From positions 1 through 33,325 of the forward strand of contig CANAQC010000016.1 in the NCBI GenBank assembly GCA_947363765.1: a DNA stretch of 33,325 nucleotides, in the 5' to 3' direction. Of the stretch, positions 1 to 10,749 are shown piece after piece. Numbering within the stretch: the stretch's first letter is position 1; every line of letters begins with the position of its first letter. A program made the position numbers and the translations under genes. This DNA is from an uncultured Clostridium sp. (GTDB lineage Bacteria > Bacillota > Clostridia > TANB77 > CAG-508). Below the pieces are notes generated by a model that ran no database searches, had not been told where the DNA came from, and worked only from the letters and a program-made list of their open reading frames with translations.

Positions 1-234
1 TTAGCATCTAATGTAACATTTGAAATTTTAATAGAATAATTAATACTAGTAGCTTCTTCTATTGGTTGATTTTTTGTATTTGAACTAGGTACAATTTCTA
101 TTTTTGCATTACTTAAATCTGTCCAAGTTTCTTCTCCGTGCTTTTTGTGTTGCATTTACTATATTAGGTAATATTATAATTATTGCTAAAATATTAATTA
201 CTATAAAAGATATTAAAAACTTCTTTTTAGTCAT
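1..234 (-). CDS. secreted/membrane protein with N-terminal signal peptide, truncated at window start; one in-frame CGG +1 site (138)
   Basis: Minus-strand ATG at 234; reads MTKKKFLISFIVINILAIIIILPNIVNATQKA-[C]-GEETWTDLSNAKIEIVPSSNTKNQPIEEATSINYSIKISNVTLDA after skipping the C at 138 (gca C gga). Hydrophobic signal sequence. Confidence 0.65.
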
Positions 235-494
235 TTTCTTTCTCCCCTTTCACTTTTTCGACTTTATTCTATTATACCCGTATTTTTTTGTCAATAATTA
301 TTATTCATTTTTAATAGTATTTAAAAAATAAAATATTTTTGTAATAGAAAATAAATGTATCACTATATCTATGATAGTTACTAGAGTATTATTTTTAAAC
401 TATAACAATATTTTTTACTTATTTTTCTTTCTTTTTATGATTTTTTGTTATATAATAACAAAAAATTATTTTATAAAAAAAGGATTGATTTATT

Positions 495-2889
495 ATGGCA
501 TATAATTTTAAACAAGTAGAACAAAAATGGCAAAAATATTGGGATGAAAATAAGACTTTTAAAACAGATATATGGGATTTTTCAAAACCAAAATTTTATG
601 CTCTAGATATGTTTCCTTATCCATCACGGACAAGGATTACACGTTGGTCATCCTGAAGGTTACACTGCAACAGATATTGTTTCTAGAATGAAACGAATGC
701 AAGGATATAATGTTCTTCACCCTATGGGATGGGATGCATTTCGGACTTCCTGCTGAACAATATGCAATTAAAACTGGAAAACATCCATCAGGATTTACTA
801 AAGCAAATATAGAAACTTTTAAAAGACAATTAAAAATGCTTGGATTTTCTTTTGATTGGGATAGAGAAATTTCAACAGCAGACCCAAATTATTATAAATG
901 GACTCAATGGATTTTTAAGAACTTATTTGAAGATGGTCTTGCAAAAGTAGTCGAAATGCCTGTTAACTGGTGTGAAGAATTAGGAACTGTTCTTGCAAAT
1001 GATGAAGTTATAAATGGAAAAAGTGAACGAGGTGGATATCCTGTTGTTCGTAAAAATATGAAACAATGGGTATTAGACATTCCAAAATATGCAGAAACTT
1101 TACTTAACCGGTTTAGAAGACATTGATTGGCCAGAATCTACAAAAGAAATTCAAAGGAATTGGATTGGAAAATCTATTGGTGCTGAAGTAACTTTTAAAA
1201 TTGCAGATTTAGATAATTTAAGTTTTAATGTATTTACAACAAGACCAGACACTTTATTTGGTGCTACTTATTGTGTTCTTGCTCCAGAACATGAACTAAT
1301 TCAAAAACTTACAACTAAAGAACAATATGAAGAAATTAAACAATATATTGAAATTACATCTTCTAAATCTGATTTAGAAAGAACTGAACTAAATAAAGAA
1401 AAAACTGGAGTATTTACAGGTAGCTACGCTATTAATCCAGTAAATGGTAAAAAAATTCCTATTTGGATTTCTGATTATGTATTAGCAAGTTATGGTACAG
1501 GTGCTATTATGGCAGTACCTGCACATGACCAAAGGGATTATGAATTTGCTTCTAAATTTGGTTTAGATATTGTTTGTGTATTAGAAGGCGGAGATATTTC
1601 AAAAGAAGCATTCACAGAAGATGGTCTTCATATTAATTCTGATTTCTTAAATGGATTAAATAAAGATGATGCAATTTTAAAAATGCTTACATGGCTTGAA
1701 GAACACAATATTGGTACTAAAAAGATAAATTATAAATTACGTGAATGGATTTTTGCAAGGCAACGTTATTGGGGTGAACCAATTCCAATCATTCATTTTG
1801 ACGATGGTATGGAGATATTACAAGATAATGAACTACCTTTAATTTTACCAGAACTTGAAGATTATAGTCCATCTAAAACAGGAGCATCTCCTTTAGATAA
1901 AAAAACAAATTTTGTAAATGTTGTTGTTAATAATAAAGAAGGAAAAAGAGAAACCTCTACTATGCCTGGTTCTGCCGGTTCTAGCTGGTATTTTCTACGT
2001 TATATTGACCCTCATAATGATACAGAATTTGTAAATAAAGAATTAGTTAAACATTGGATGCCAGTTGATTTATATATGGGTGGTCCTGAACATGCTGTTC
2101 GGTCATTTACTATATTCTAGATTTTGGAATCAATATTTGTATAATAAAGGTTATCTAACTTGTAAAGAACCATTTTATAAACTTCGTCATCAAGGTATGA
2201 TTTTAGGTTCAAATGGAGAAAAAATGAGTAAATCAAAAGGAAATGTTGTTAATCCAGATGATATGGTTAATAATTATGGTGCAGATGCTCTAAGATTATA
2301 TGAAATGTTTATGGGACCTATTGATGCTGCTAAACCTTGGGATCCAAATGGTATTGAAGGATCTAAAAAATTTATTGACCGTGTATGGAGATTATATGCT
2401 GAATCTAATATAATTAAAGAAGAGGAAAATCCTAATTTAGATAGAGTGTATCATTATACAGTAAAAAAAGTAACACATGATTATGAAAATATGGAATTTA
2501 ATACAGCCATTAGTCAAATGATGATTTTTATTAATTCTTGTTATAAAGAAGATTTTGTACCAAAAAAATATGCTCTTGGATTTTTACAATTATTAAACCC
2601 AGTAGCTCCACATATTACTGAAGAACTATGGCAATTTTTAGGAAACACTAACTCTATTTCATATTCTTGCTGGCCTAGTTTTGATGATGAAAAAATAAAA
2701 GAAGATACTTTTAATCTTCCTATTCAAGTAAATGGCAAATTACGTGGAAATGTAGATATAAAAATGAACTTACCAGAAGATGAAATAAAAGAAATTGCAC
2801 ATAGAACTGTATCTTCATACTTAGAAGGAAAAGAAATTATAAAAGAAATTTATGTAACAAATAAAATTTACAATATAGTTATTAAATAA
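495..2889 (+). CDS. leuS: leucyl-tRNA synthetase, contiguous only if four extra Cs (627, 742, 1109, 2100) are skipped
   Basis: Stitched protein contains [52 protein letters not shown] and [14 protein letters not shown]. Length 2395-4=2391=797 codons. Confidence 0.95.
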
Positions 2890-2892
2890 AAT

Positions 2893-2927
2893 TACCCCCA
2901 TAAGAACATACAGTTCTTGTGGGGGTT
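2893..2927 (+). terminator. hairpin terminator after leuS
   Basis: accccca taagaac atac a gttctt gtgggggtt inverted repeat just after the stop codon. Confidence 0.75.
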
Positions 2928-3039
2928 ATATATTGTCATAAAAAAGTAACACATTCTTAAAGTCTACGAAATAGTTTTTTTATTAAAATAATGTATAATA
3001 TTTGTATTAGTCTACAAAGGAGAAATAAAAAAAGGGGAT

Positions 3040-4161
3040 ATGAATAATACTAATAATGTTATTGAACAAGACTTAAAAAAAGAAGGAATTGAAGTTATAA
3101 AGCCTTTAGACATACTTACTATTAATATTGTTGCAAAATCTGTTTCAGATAAGTTAGCAAAAGCATTTCCAGAACAAAATTTAAATGCTGCAAATTTATT
3201 TATGAAATTATCTAGACTTAATATGTATGTCGCAAAAATGGAAGGTAGCTTATCTAGCGCAAAATATTATTATAAAAACCGTTCTATTTACTTTAATGAA
3301 ACGGTTGATTTATCTTGTATTGATGTATATGCTATTCATGAATGTATTCATGCGCTTCAAGAATATCGTGATGAAAAAGATAATTTAATTCGTCTTGGAT
3401 TTTGTAATTTTACAAATAATAATTTCCCTGGTATGGCATTAAATGAAGCAGCAGTCCAATTAATGAGTTCATATGCTATGAATACCCCTATAGACACAGT
3501 AAAATACTTTGATATTACACTTCCAACAATTAGCCCTTCTCATTATGCCCTTGAATGTACTCTATTAAATCAAATGGCTTATATTACAGGTAATTATGAT
3601 TTATTTAATAGTACTTTATATAGTAATGATTTGTTTATGGATAAATTTGTTATGCTTACAAGTAAAAATACTTTTAATAGTATTCAAATAAATTTTGATA
3701 AATTAATGGATTTAGAAGATTGTTTAAGTATTCAAACTTCTTTACTTGCAGATAGTGAAGAAGGTTCTAAAAATGTAGAAAAAATTACAGATAAAATTTC
3801 TAAATTACGTTTGCAAATACAATCTTTATTTTTATCTACACAAAATTTAATTTTAACAAGTTATTTTGATAAAAAATTTAATTCTATTTCTACATTAGTA
3901 CAAGTAGAAGATTATCGTAAAAAATTATATGATTTTAAAGATTTTATTGGATATACTGGTTCATATTCTTTTTATAATGACTATTATGTAAAAAAGATGG
4001 CTCATTTAGAAGAAAAGCGAAATGAAATTGAATACTATGGTTATAGTATTCCTTCTTATTTATCTTTAGTTCCACAAAAATCAAATTGGCTTATAACGTT
4101 ATTTCGCAAATTACGAAAATTATTTGGATTTTCAGATAATTATGAAAAGATAAGAAATTAG
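3040..4161 (+). CDS. uncharacterised protein with HExxH zincin-like motif
   Basis: 373 aa ORF; AIHECIHALQEYRDE followed by NEAAVQ; basic C-terminus. No in-frame CGG. Confidence 0.75.
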   Translation: MNNTNNVIEQDLKKEGIEVIKPLDILTINIVAKSVSDKLAKAFPEQNLNAANLFMKLSRLNMYVAKMEGSLSSAKYYYKNRSIYFNETVDLSCIDVYAIHECIHALQEYRDEKDNLIRLGFCNFTNNNFPGMALNEAAVQLMSSYAMNTPIDTVKYFDITLPTISPSHYALECTLLNQMAYITGNYDLFNSTLYSNDLFMDKFVMLTSKNTFNSIQINFDKLMDLEDCLSIQTSLLADSEEGSKNVEKITDKISKLRLQIQSLFLSTQNLILTSYFDKKFNSISTLVQVEDYRKKLYDFKDFIGYTGSYSFYNDYYVKKMAHLEEKRNEIEYYGYSIPSYLSLVPQKSNWLITLFRKLRKLFGFSDNYEKIRN

Positions 4162-4166
4162 TTTAT

Positions 4167-4197
4167 AATAAAGGGCGATTCACAATCGCCCTTTATT
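4167..4197. terminator. bidirectional terminator between convergent genes
   Basis: Perfect inverted repeat AATAAAGGGCGATT-cac-AATCGCCCTTTATT. Confidence 0.85.
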
Positions 4198-4206
4198 AAA
4201 TATTTT

Positions 4207-5469
4207 TTATTGTTCTAAAAAATTCATAATGGATTTTGCAGCTTCCCTTCCAGAACGACTTGCCCAAGCTACTGTTGCCTTTGTTCCACTAAGGTCTCCT
4301 CCTGCAAATACTTTATATTTTGATGTCATATAGTTTTCATCTATTTTAATATTTCCTTTGGAAGTTAATTCTAATCCTAATTTTTTCACAATGTCTTCTT
4401 CTGTTTTTGAACCAACTGCCATTACTACATAATCTGTGTTTATTTTAAAATTACTTCCATCTATATCTACTGGTATTTCTCTTGTTTCCCCTTCTTTTTT
4501 AACAAGTTTAGTTTTTGTGCATTCTACTCCTTCTACTTTTTTTTGTCCTATTACTTGTACTAAATTTGTTTGGAATAAAAACTCTATGCCTTCATTTTTT
4601 GCATCTTCTATTTCTTTTATTTCTGCTGGCATTTGCTTTTGTGATCTTCTGTATACAACAATTACTTCATTTGCTCCTAATTTTTTTATAGTTCTTGATG
4701 TATCCATAGCAACATTTCCTCCACCAATAACTATAACTTTTTTTCCTATATAACTTGGATGAGTTCTATGTTCTAATAGTTCATTTCCTCCATAAACTCC
4801 TTGTAGGTCTTCTCCTTTAATTCCCATTTTTAAAGATATATTTGCTCCAAAACTTAAAAAAATTGCATCATATTCTTCTTCTAAATCTTCTAATAAATAA
4901 TCTTTTCCTAATTCTTGTTCATATTTTACATTAATACCTAAATCTAATATTTTTTCTATTTGTGCATCTAGTATTTCTTTTTCTAACCTAAATTCTGGAA
5001 TACCATGTCTTAAAATACCGCCTAGTTTATTGTATTTTTCCAAAATTGTAACATTATAACCATATCTCGCAAGATAAGATGCTGCATTTAACCCTGCAGG
5101 TCCTCCACCTATAATAGCAACTTTTTTATTTCTTTTTTCTTTACTAAACTTTGGAATAGTATATCCATATTTAATTGCTAGATCCCCAATATATGCTTCT
5201 AAATCCCCAATACTAACAGATTCTCCCTTTATACCTCGAACACAACTACCTTCACATTGGCTTTTGTGAGGACAAATTCTTCCACAAATTGGTGAAAGAA
5301 CAGTCGTATTACATAATGTTTTATATGCTTCTTCATATTTTTCCATCTTTACATATGCAATAAACTGTGTTATATCATTTCCTAATGGACATCCTTTTTG
5401 ACACATTTTTACTTTACATCCTAAGCAATGGTTTGCTTTATTAGTAATTTCTTCTTTATTATATTTCAT
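4207..5469 (-). CDS. NAD(P)-binding glutamate synthase small-subunit-like (GltD family) oxidoreductase
   Basis: N-terminal Cys clusters (HCLGCKVKMCQKGCPLGN, CGRICPHKSQCEGSC), two dinucleotide-binding motifs (VAIIGGGPAG, VIVIGGGNVAMD), C-terminal FAGGDLSGTKATVAWASRSGREAA. Confidence 0.9.
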   Translation of the reverse strand: MKYNKEEITNKANHCLGCKVKMCQKGCPLGNDITQFIAYVKMEKYEEAYKTLCNTTVLSPICGRICPHKSQCEGSCVRGIKGESVSIGDLEAYIGDLAIKYGYTIPKFSKEKRNKKVAIIGGGPAGLNAASYLARYGYNVTILEKYNKLGGILRHGIPEFRLEKEILDAQIEKILDLGINVKYEQELGKDYLLEDLEEEYDAIFLSFGANISLKMGIKGEDLQGVYGGNELLEHRTHPSYIGKKVIVIGGGNVAMDTSRTIKKLGANEVIVVYRRSQKQMPAEIKEIEDAKNEGIEFLFQTNLVQVIGQKKVEGVECTKTKLVKKEGETREIPVDIDGSNFKINTDYVVMAVGSKTEEDIVKKLGLELTSKGNIKIDENYMTSKYKVFAGGDLSGTKATVAWASRSGREAAKSIMNFLEQ

Positions 5470-5579
5470 ATTATTTCTCCATAAAATTTTACTAATAATA
5501 TTTTATTATTAGTAAAAAACAATGTCAATTGTTTCGACCATACGTTTTATTAGTTACAGTCCAATTACCGCTTTTATTA

Positions 5580-8500
5580 TTAAGCTTCATTTGCTATATC
5601 TAATAGTTTCTCATAATCGTCTACCATAACATATTTTATACTATCATCACAAATAGTTTTAAAATGTTTTTTTGCACATTCAATTTTTGCATCTTCAATA
5701 GGTCTTATTTGCATATCATTTGTACTTCCTTTTGTTTCTACTACAAAATAACGATTTTTAAACTTATTTTCAAGTATTACTAACCAATCAGGATTATAAG
5801 TACCAACTGGAGTTTGTATTTTAAATGAATTTGGAAGTTTTGCATAAACTTTTACTTCATCTTTTTCTAATTCTTTAGCAAATTTTATTTCATTTTTAGA
5901 ATCTGTAATTAAATAGTCATATATATTTCTTTCTACTTTTAGTGCATTATCTCCAATTCTTCCATTAGCATTTTTAATTATAAATATTTCATCTTCATAT
6001 TTTTCTTTTGTTTTTATATATGTAATTTCATCTATAGTAATTTTCGCTTTTTCTTGATTTATTAAGTTAGATGCCTTTATCATAAATTCTTCAGGATTAT
6101 AATGGTATTGTTCAAATATTTCTTTTTTTATTCCTGATAATATTTTAATAATTGTATTTCTTGTTAAAACTGTATCTTTAGCTATATCACCAATTAAATC
6201 ATATTTAGTATTTAATATATTTCCCTCATCTTCATAAATTTCACTTTCTGTTTGGTAGCTATATATTGCTTTTTTTTCTGCTAACATATTTACACTCATT
6301 GCATCTTTTTGACTACCTTTGGTAATTTTAATTCTTGTTTTGCTTATTTTTAGTTCTTCATTTAATTTATTAATTGATTGTTCAATAAGCCTATTTGAAT
6401 CAAAATTTACCTCATATATTGTTTTTAAATTTATTTTATTCCATAATTGTCTAAATTCATCTATATTAAAATTACTATTTGGTTTTAGTATATTTATATT
6501 TTTTTTACCTGAATTTTCTAGTGTAATTTTAGTATCTGTAAATAGATGTTTTATTAGTCTTATATAGTCTTGCTTATATTCTTCCATTATTTCTGGAATT
6601 TTTAAGCAATCGTTTGAAATATCTTCTCTTAATTTTTGAGAGATTTTACCTTCATCATCTATATAATCTTTTCTTAAAAAATGACTATAAATTTTATTAT
6701 ATAATGGTTTGTCTATTACTATTACTTCACCATTACTATTTTTTAGTTCCTTATTTAATAATAATGTATCATCTAATATATCATAATATTTTCTTGATAA
6801 ACTTTTAGAAATTTCATCTTGTAAAGCTTTTGCAAATGATTCATAACTTTCACTTGCAATAACAGTTAAATTATTAATTTCAAAAAAGTCGTCTTCTAAT
6901 TCTTTGTAGTCCATTCTATCACCATTTTGATTAACACAAACACGAAGACCACGCCCTATTTCTTGTCTTTTGCTTATTTCAGAATTATTTTTCTTTAGTG
7001 TACAAATTTGGAATATATTTGGATTATCCCAACCTTCTCTTAATGCAGAATGTGAAAATATAAATCTAACAGGTTCTTCATTTGAAAGCAATTTTTCTTT
7101 GTCTTTCATTATTAAATCATAGGCTTCTTCATCCCAACTAGTTTCATCTTCTTTATTGTCTATTTTCGAATCTATATATATTATTTCATCTTCTTTTAAT
7201 CCTTTAGATGCTTTTTTATCTATAGAAAAGTATCCATTATGTACTTTTTTTCCTTTTAAAAAATCTAAATATTGTTTATAGTCTTCATTTACATTATCAT
7301 AATATTCTTGGTATATTTTATTGTACTCTTCTTCAAAAATTTCTGCATATATTCCATTATGTGGATGTTTTTGTTCATCATATATCCTATACTTTGCAAC
7401 TTCATCTATAAAAAATAGAGATAATACTTTAATTCCTTTTTTGTAATATTGGATTTCTTTTTCAAAATGAGATTTTATTGTTTCTCTAATTTGAACTCTA
7501 GCTATAGCATTTTGTTTTTCATCACCAAATACTTGTCCTGTTTTTATATTAACACCATTTGTAAATGATACTTTATCAAATGAATCATTTGTTGCATCTA
7601 TTTGAGTAATTTTATATCCTTTATATTGTTCTAGTTTACCTGAAATTTTATATAAGTCATCACCAATCTTAAAATTTTTAGCATATTTTCTTACACCTGT
7701 TTTTGATTTTACTTCAATTTCCATTTTAGCTACAGGATTTGATTTACTTATTTCTACATTTTCTAAATATAAATATGCATCTTCTGTTTTATTGTGTAAT
7801 AGTTCTATTCCTTTTACATTAATTTTTTTTACTAGTTTTTGGTTATATGCATCTATTGCATCTAACCTATATATCATATTAAATTTAAATTTTTCTTTAT
7901 GAGTAGCAGAATAACGAAGAATAAATAGTGGATTAAATTCTTTTAGCATTTGTTCTGTTTTTCCCATTTTTTGTGGTTCATCTACTATTAATATAGGATT
8001 TGTTTTCTTTATTACATCTATAGGTTTTCTTGTTTGTAGTTCATCTAATTCTTCATAAATTCTTCTATTTTCTTTTGATTTTATATTAAAAGCTTGGTAA
8101 TTCATTATTATTACTTGTATATTCATGTCTTCTGCAAATTCATTAATATTTGCTATGTTAGATGAATTATTTGAATTGTATACAAAATATCTTATTTTTT
8201 TATGATAAATTTCTTGAAAATGTTCTTGTGTTATTTGAAAAGATTTTAATACTCCTTCTCTTATTGCAATACTTGGAACAATTACTATAAATTTACTCCA
8301 TCCATATGCTTTATTTAGTTCATACATTGTTTTTATATATGTGTATGTTTTCCCAGTACCTGTTTCCATTTCAATAGAAAAATTGTTAAATTCTTTTTCA
8401 TTTGTATAGTCTAAATTATTTTGTTTTTGCACTTGTCTTACATTTTTTCTTAGTTCATCATTAGTTAATTCTATTTTCTTATTTCTAAATACTTCTATAT

Positions 8501-8660
8501 CTTCAGCAATTGTTTCTTCCCACATTGTACCTTCATTTATTATATATTCTCTTTTTCCTAGTATTTCTTTTATATATCCACTAGGTTGTCCTTCAAAACA
8601 TTTAACAACTGATGATGATGCATCTTCTTGATATTGCTGTTTTTTGAATTTTAATTTCAT
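5580..8660 (-). CDS. type III restriction endonuclease subunit Res
   Basis: EMETGTGKTYTYIKTM Walker A, ILIVDEPQKMGKTEQM, SHSALREGWDNPNIFQICTL, RQEIGRGLRVCVNQ helicase motifs; C-terminal NPDWLVILENKFKNRYFVVETKGS nuclease motif. Confidence 0.92.
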   Translation of the reverse strand: MKLKFKKQQYQEDASSSVVKCFEGQPSGYIKEILGKREYIINEGTMWEETIAEDIEVFRNKKIELTNDELRKNVRQVQKQNNLDYTNEKEFNNFSIEMETGTGKTYTYIKTMYELNKAYGWSKFIVIVPSIAIREGVLKSFQITQEHFQEIYHKKIRYFVYNSNNSSNIANINEFAEDMNIQVIIMNYQAFNIKSKENRRIYEELDELQTRKPIDVIKKTNPILIVDEPQKMGKTEQMLKEFNPLFILRYSATHKEKFKFNMIYRLDAIDAYNQKLVKKINVKGIELLHNKTEDAYLYLENVEISKSNPVAKMEIEVKSKTGVRKYAKNFKIGDDLYKISGKLEQYKGYKITQIDATNDSFDKVSFTNGVNIKTGQVFGDEKQNAIARVQIRETIKSHFEKEIQYYKKGIKVLSLFFIDEVAKYRIYDEQKHPHNGIYAEIFEEEYNKIYQEYYDNVNEDYKQYLDFLKGKKVHNGYFSIDKKASKGLKEDEIIYIDSKIDNKEDETSWDEEAYDLIMKDKEKLLSNEEPVRFIFSHSALREGWDNPNIFQICTLKKNNSEISKRQEIGRGLRVCVNQNGDRMDYKELEDDFFEINNLTVIASESYESFAKALQDEISKSLSRKYYDILDDTLLLNKELKNSNGEVIVIDKPLYNKIYSHFLRKDYIDDEGKISQKLREDISNDCLKIPEIMEEYKQDYIRLIKHLFTDTKITLENSGKKNINILKPNSNFNIDEFRQLWNKINLKTIYEVNFDSNRLIEQSINKLNEELKISKTRIKITKGSQKDAMSVNMLAEKKAIYSYQTESEIYEDEGNILNTKYDLIGDIAKDTVLTRNTIIKILSGIKKEIFEQYHYNPEEFMIKASNLINQEKAKITIDEITYIKTKEKYEDEIFIIKNANGRIGDNALKVERNIYDYLITDSKNEIKFAKELEKDEVKVYAKLPNSFKIQTPVGTYNPDWLVILENKFKNRYFVVETKGSTNDMQIRPIEDAKIECAKKHFKTICDDSIKYVMVDDYEKLLDIANEA

Positions 8661-8670
8661 AACTAATCTC

Positions 8671-10545
8671 CTAAATTATACTTATTTGTGTTTTTGATGA
8701 TAATTTTCTTATTTTCTCATAAATGTTTATTTTGTCTTTATCTGAAGTAAATGAACTTTCCTTAAATACTATTCTTTGTGGATTTGTTTTACAAATTTCA
8801 TTAATTATATCTATATTTATTTTGTCGTCGAAACAAGCTATTAAAGAGTTTTTATCTACAAAATATACTTTGTTTTCTAATATATTTTTTTCTTGTATTT
8901 GTAAATCTAATGTTAATCCTAAATCTAATATTACTTGTGTTAATAAATCTTCTTGGGTTCTATCTTGTTTTATGTTAGCTTCAAACATATTTAATTGGTT
9001 TTGTTGTATTTGTGTTGGTTTATAATATATGTCCTTCATATTTGATGAATCTATTTTATATACTCTAAATCCATAATCTATATCTGCATTTGTTTCTTCT
9101 TTTATTTTTTTCCCTGCATTTTTTATCCTTGTTTGTGCAACATCACAAATTGTTTTATAATGTTTATTTCCTTCTTCTGGATATTGAACCATAATAAATT
9201 TTCTTTTTCCATTATCACTAGCATTTAATTCCATAATTGCATGAGCAGTAGTTGCACTACCACTAAAGAAATCTAAAATAATAGCATTTTTATCTTTTTC
9301 TACAACAGCATAAATACAGTCTAAAACTGTATTTAATGATTTTGGGAAATCAAATGGATTATTAGGAACTAAATTGTTTAATAGTTTTTTTCCATATTCA
9401 TTTGAATCATATCTTGCATCAGTCCAAACTGTTCTATATGTACCAAAGTTCTTGCCTAAAAGTATTTCATATTTGTTATTTTTTATATTTACTTTTAACA
9501 TATCTTTTATTTCATCAATTGATTGCCTTGCATATCTCCATTTTCTTTCTATTCCATTTTTGTCAATTGGATATATGTATATCTGATTGTTAATTTTTTC
9601 GTTTTGTTTTGGATGAATATTTAAGTCTGTTAAAACTTCACCAAATCCAACAATGTTATTATCTTCAACAATAATTGGATAAAAACAATTTTTTGCATCT
9701 GTACGTAGAGATTGACTACCATTATCTCTTAAATTTCTAAAATCAATTTCCTTATCTGAAATTTTACGATTTCCTATTCTTTTACCACTGTTTTTAAAAA
9801 CAAAATATGCATATTCATGAGTAAATGAAAAATTAATTCCTTGTATCCCTCTTGGGTTATGTATAATTGAAATACAATATAATTCTGTATTAAATATTTC
9901 TTGTAGTATAATTCCTAAAGTATTTACTTCATTTTCATCTATTGCACAAATTAAAACTCCATCTTGTGATAATAATCTTCTAGCAATCTTAATTCTTGAA
10001 TATATCATACTTAGCCAATCACTATGAAATCTACCATTTGATACTGGATTAGTAGTTAATTTATCATTTTGCTCATTTATTTGTCCTGAATCTTTTAATT
10101 CATCATATACAGATTTAGAATAATCATTTTTATATATCAGGTTTCTTCCTGTATTATATGGTGGATCTATATATATACATTTTATTTTATTTAAATATGA
10201 TTCTTGTAATATTTTTAAAGCTTCTAAATTATCTCCTTCAATATATATATTTTTAGTATTATCGAAATCAAGTGATTTTTCTTTTAATGGTCTTAGAGTT
10301 TTTGTTGTAGGTATATTTGTAGAAAATCCTGATTTTCTTTTACCTGACCAAGTTAACTGATATCTTTCTTTATTTGATTCTACTATTTGGTTTGATAATT
10401 CTTGTTTTAGTAATTCAAAATCAATAGCTTTTCCATTTTGGCTTTCTACAATTACATTTGGAAATATGTTTCCTATCTTTTCAACATTTTCTTTTATTAT
10501 GTCTTTTGATTTCATATCTAATTTACTTATTTCTATATTATCCAT
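8671..10545 (-). CDS. type III DNA methyltransferase subunit Mod
   Basis: IYIDPPYNTGRN (DPPY) upstream of LDFFSGSATTAHA, i.e. beta-class N6-adenine methyltransferase order; adjacent to res. Confidence 0.92.
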   Translation of the reverse strand: MDNIEISKLDMKSKDIIKENVEKIGNIFPNVIVESQNGKAIDFELLKQELSNQIVESNKERYQLTWSGKRKSGFSTNIPTTKTLRPLKEKSLDFDNTKNIYIEGDNLEALKILQESYLNKIKCIYIDPPYNTGRNLIYKNDYSKSVYDELKDSGQINEQNDKLTTNPVSNGRFHSDWLSMIYSRIKIARRLLSQDGVLICAIDENEVNTLGIILQEIFNTELYCISIIHNPRGIQGINFSFTHEYAYFVFKNSGKRIGNRKISDKEIDFRNLRDNGSQSLRTDAKNCFYPIIVEDNNIVGFGEVLTDLNIHPKQNEKINNQIYIYPIDKNGIERKWRYARQSIDEIKDMLKVNIKNNKYEILLGKNFGTYRTVWTDARYDSNEYGKKLLNNLVPNNPFDFPKSLNTVLDCIYAVVEKDKNAIILDFFSGSATTAHAIMELNASDNGKRKFIMVQYPEEGNKHYKTICDVAQTRIKNAGKKIKEETNADIDYGFRVYKIDSSNMKDIYYKPTQIQQNQLNMFEANIKQDRTQEDLLTQVILDLGLTLDLQIQEKNILENKVYFVDKNSLIACFDDKINIDIINEICKTNPQRIVFKESSFTSDKDKINIYEKIRKLSSKTQISII

Positions 10546-10696
10546 GTTATATTTTATATTCCTCCATTATTTTTGTTTTTAATTACATTATATTTTATAT
10601 CATAAAAAACCTTTTTTCTCAATATAAATCTACATTTTTTTACTATTTGAAATTAATGTTTATACTATAACTTGTATAGTTTTACTTCCCATTAAT

Positions 10697-10749
10697 AAAA
10701 TATCTACAAAAAAGACAGTATTTAAACTGCCCTTTTTGTAGATATTTTA
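10697..10749 (-). terminator. terminator of the sortase gene
   Basis: Long inverted repeat aaaatatctacaaaaaagacagt-atttaa-actgccctttttgtagatatttt. Confidence 0.75.

Noticed and set aside
104-331. ORF 104-331 (+)
   Set aside because: Hydrophobic low-complexity translation antisense to the signal-peptide gene; no RBS or family support.
4436-4753. Plus-strand ORFs antisense to gltD-like, res, mod, ABC and carB genes (e.g. 4436-4753, 6319-6567, 8723-9025, 12267-12728, 29176-29616)
   Set aside because: Low-complexity F/I/L/S-rich translations opposite clear conserved genes, typical of AT-rich antisense frames.
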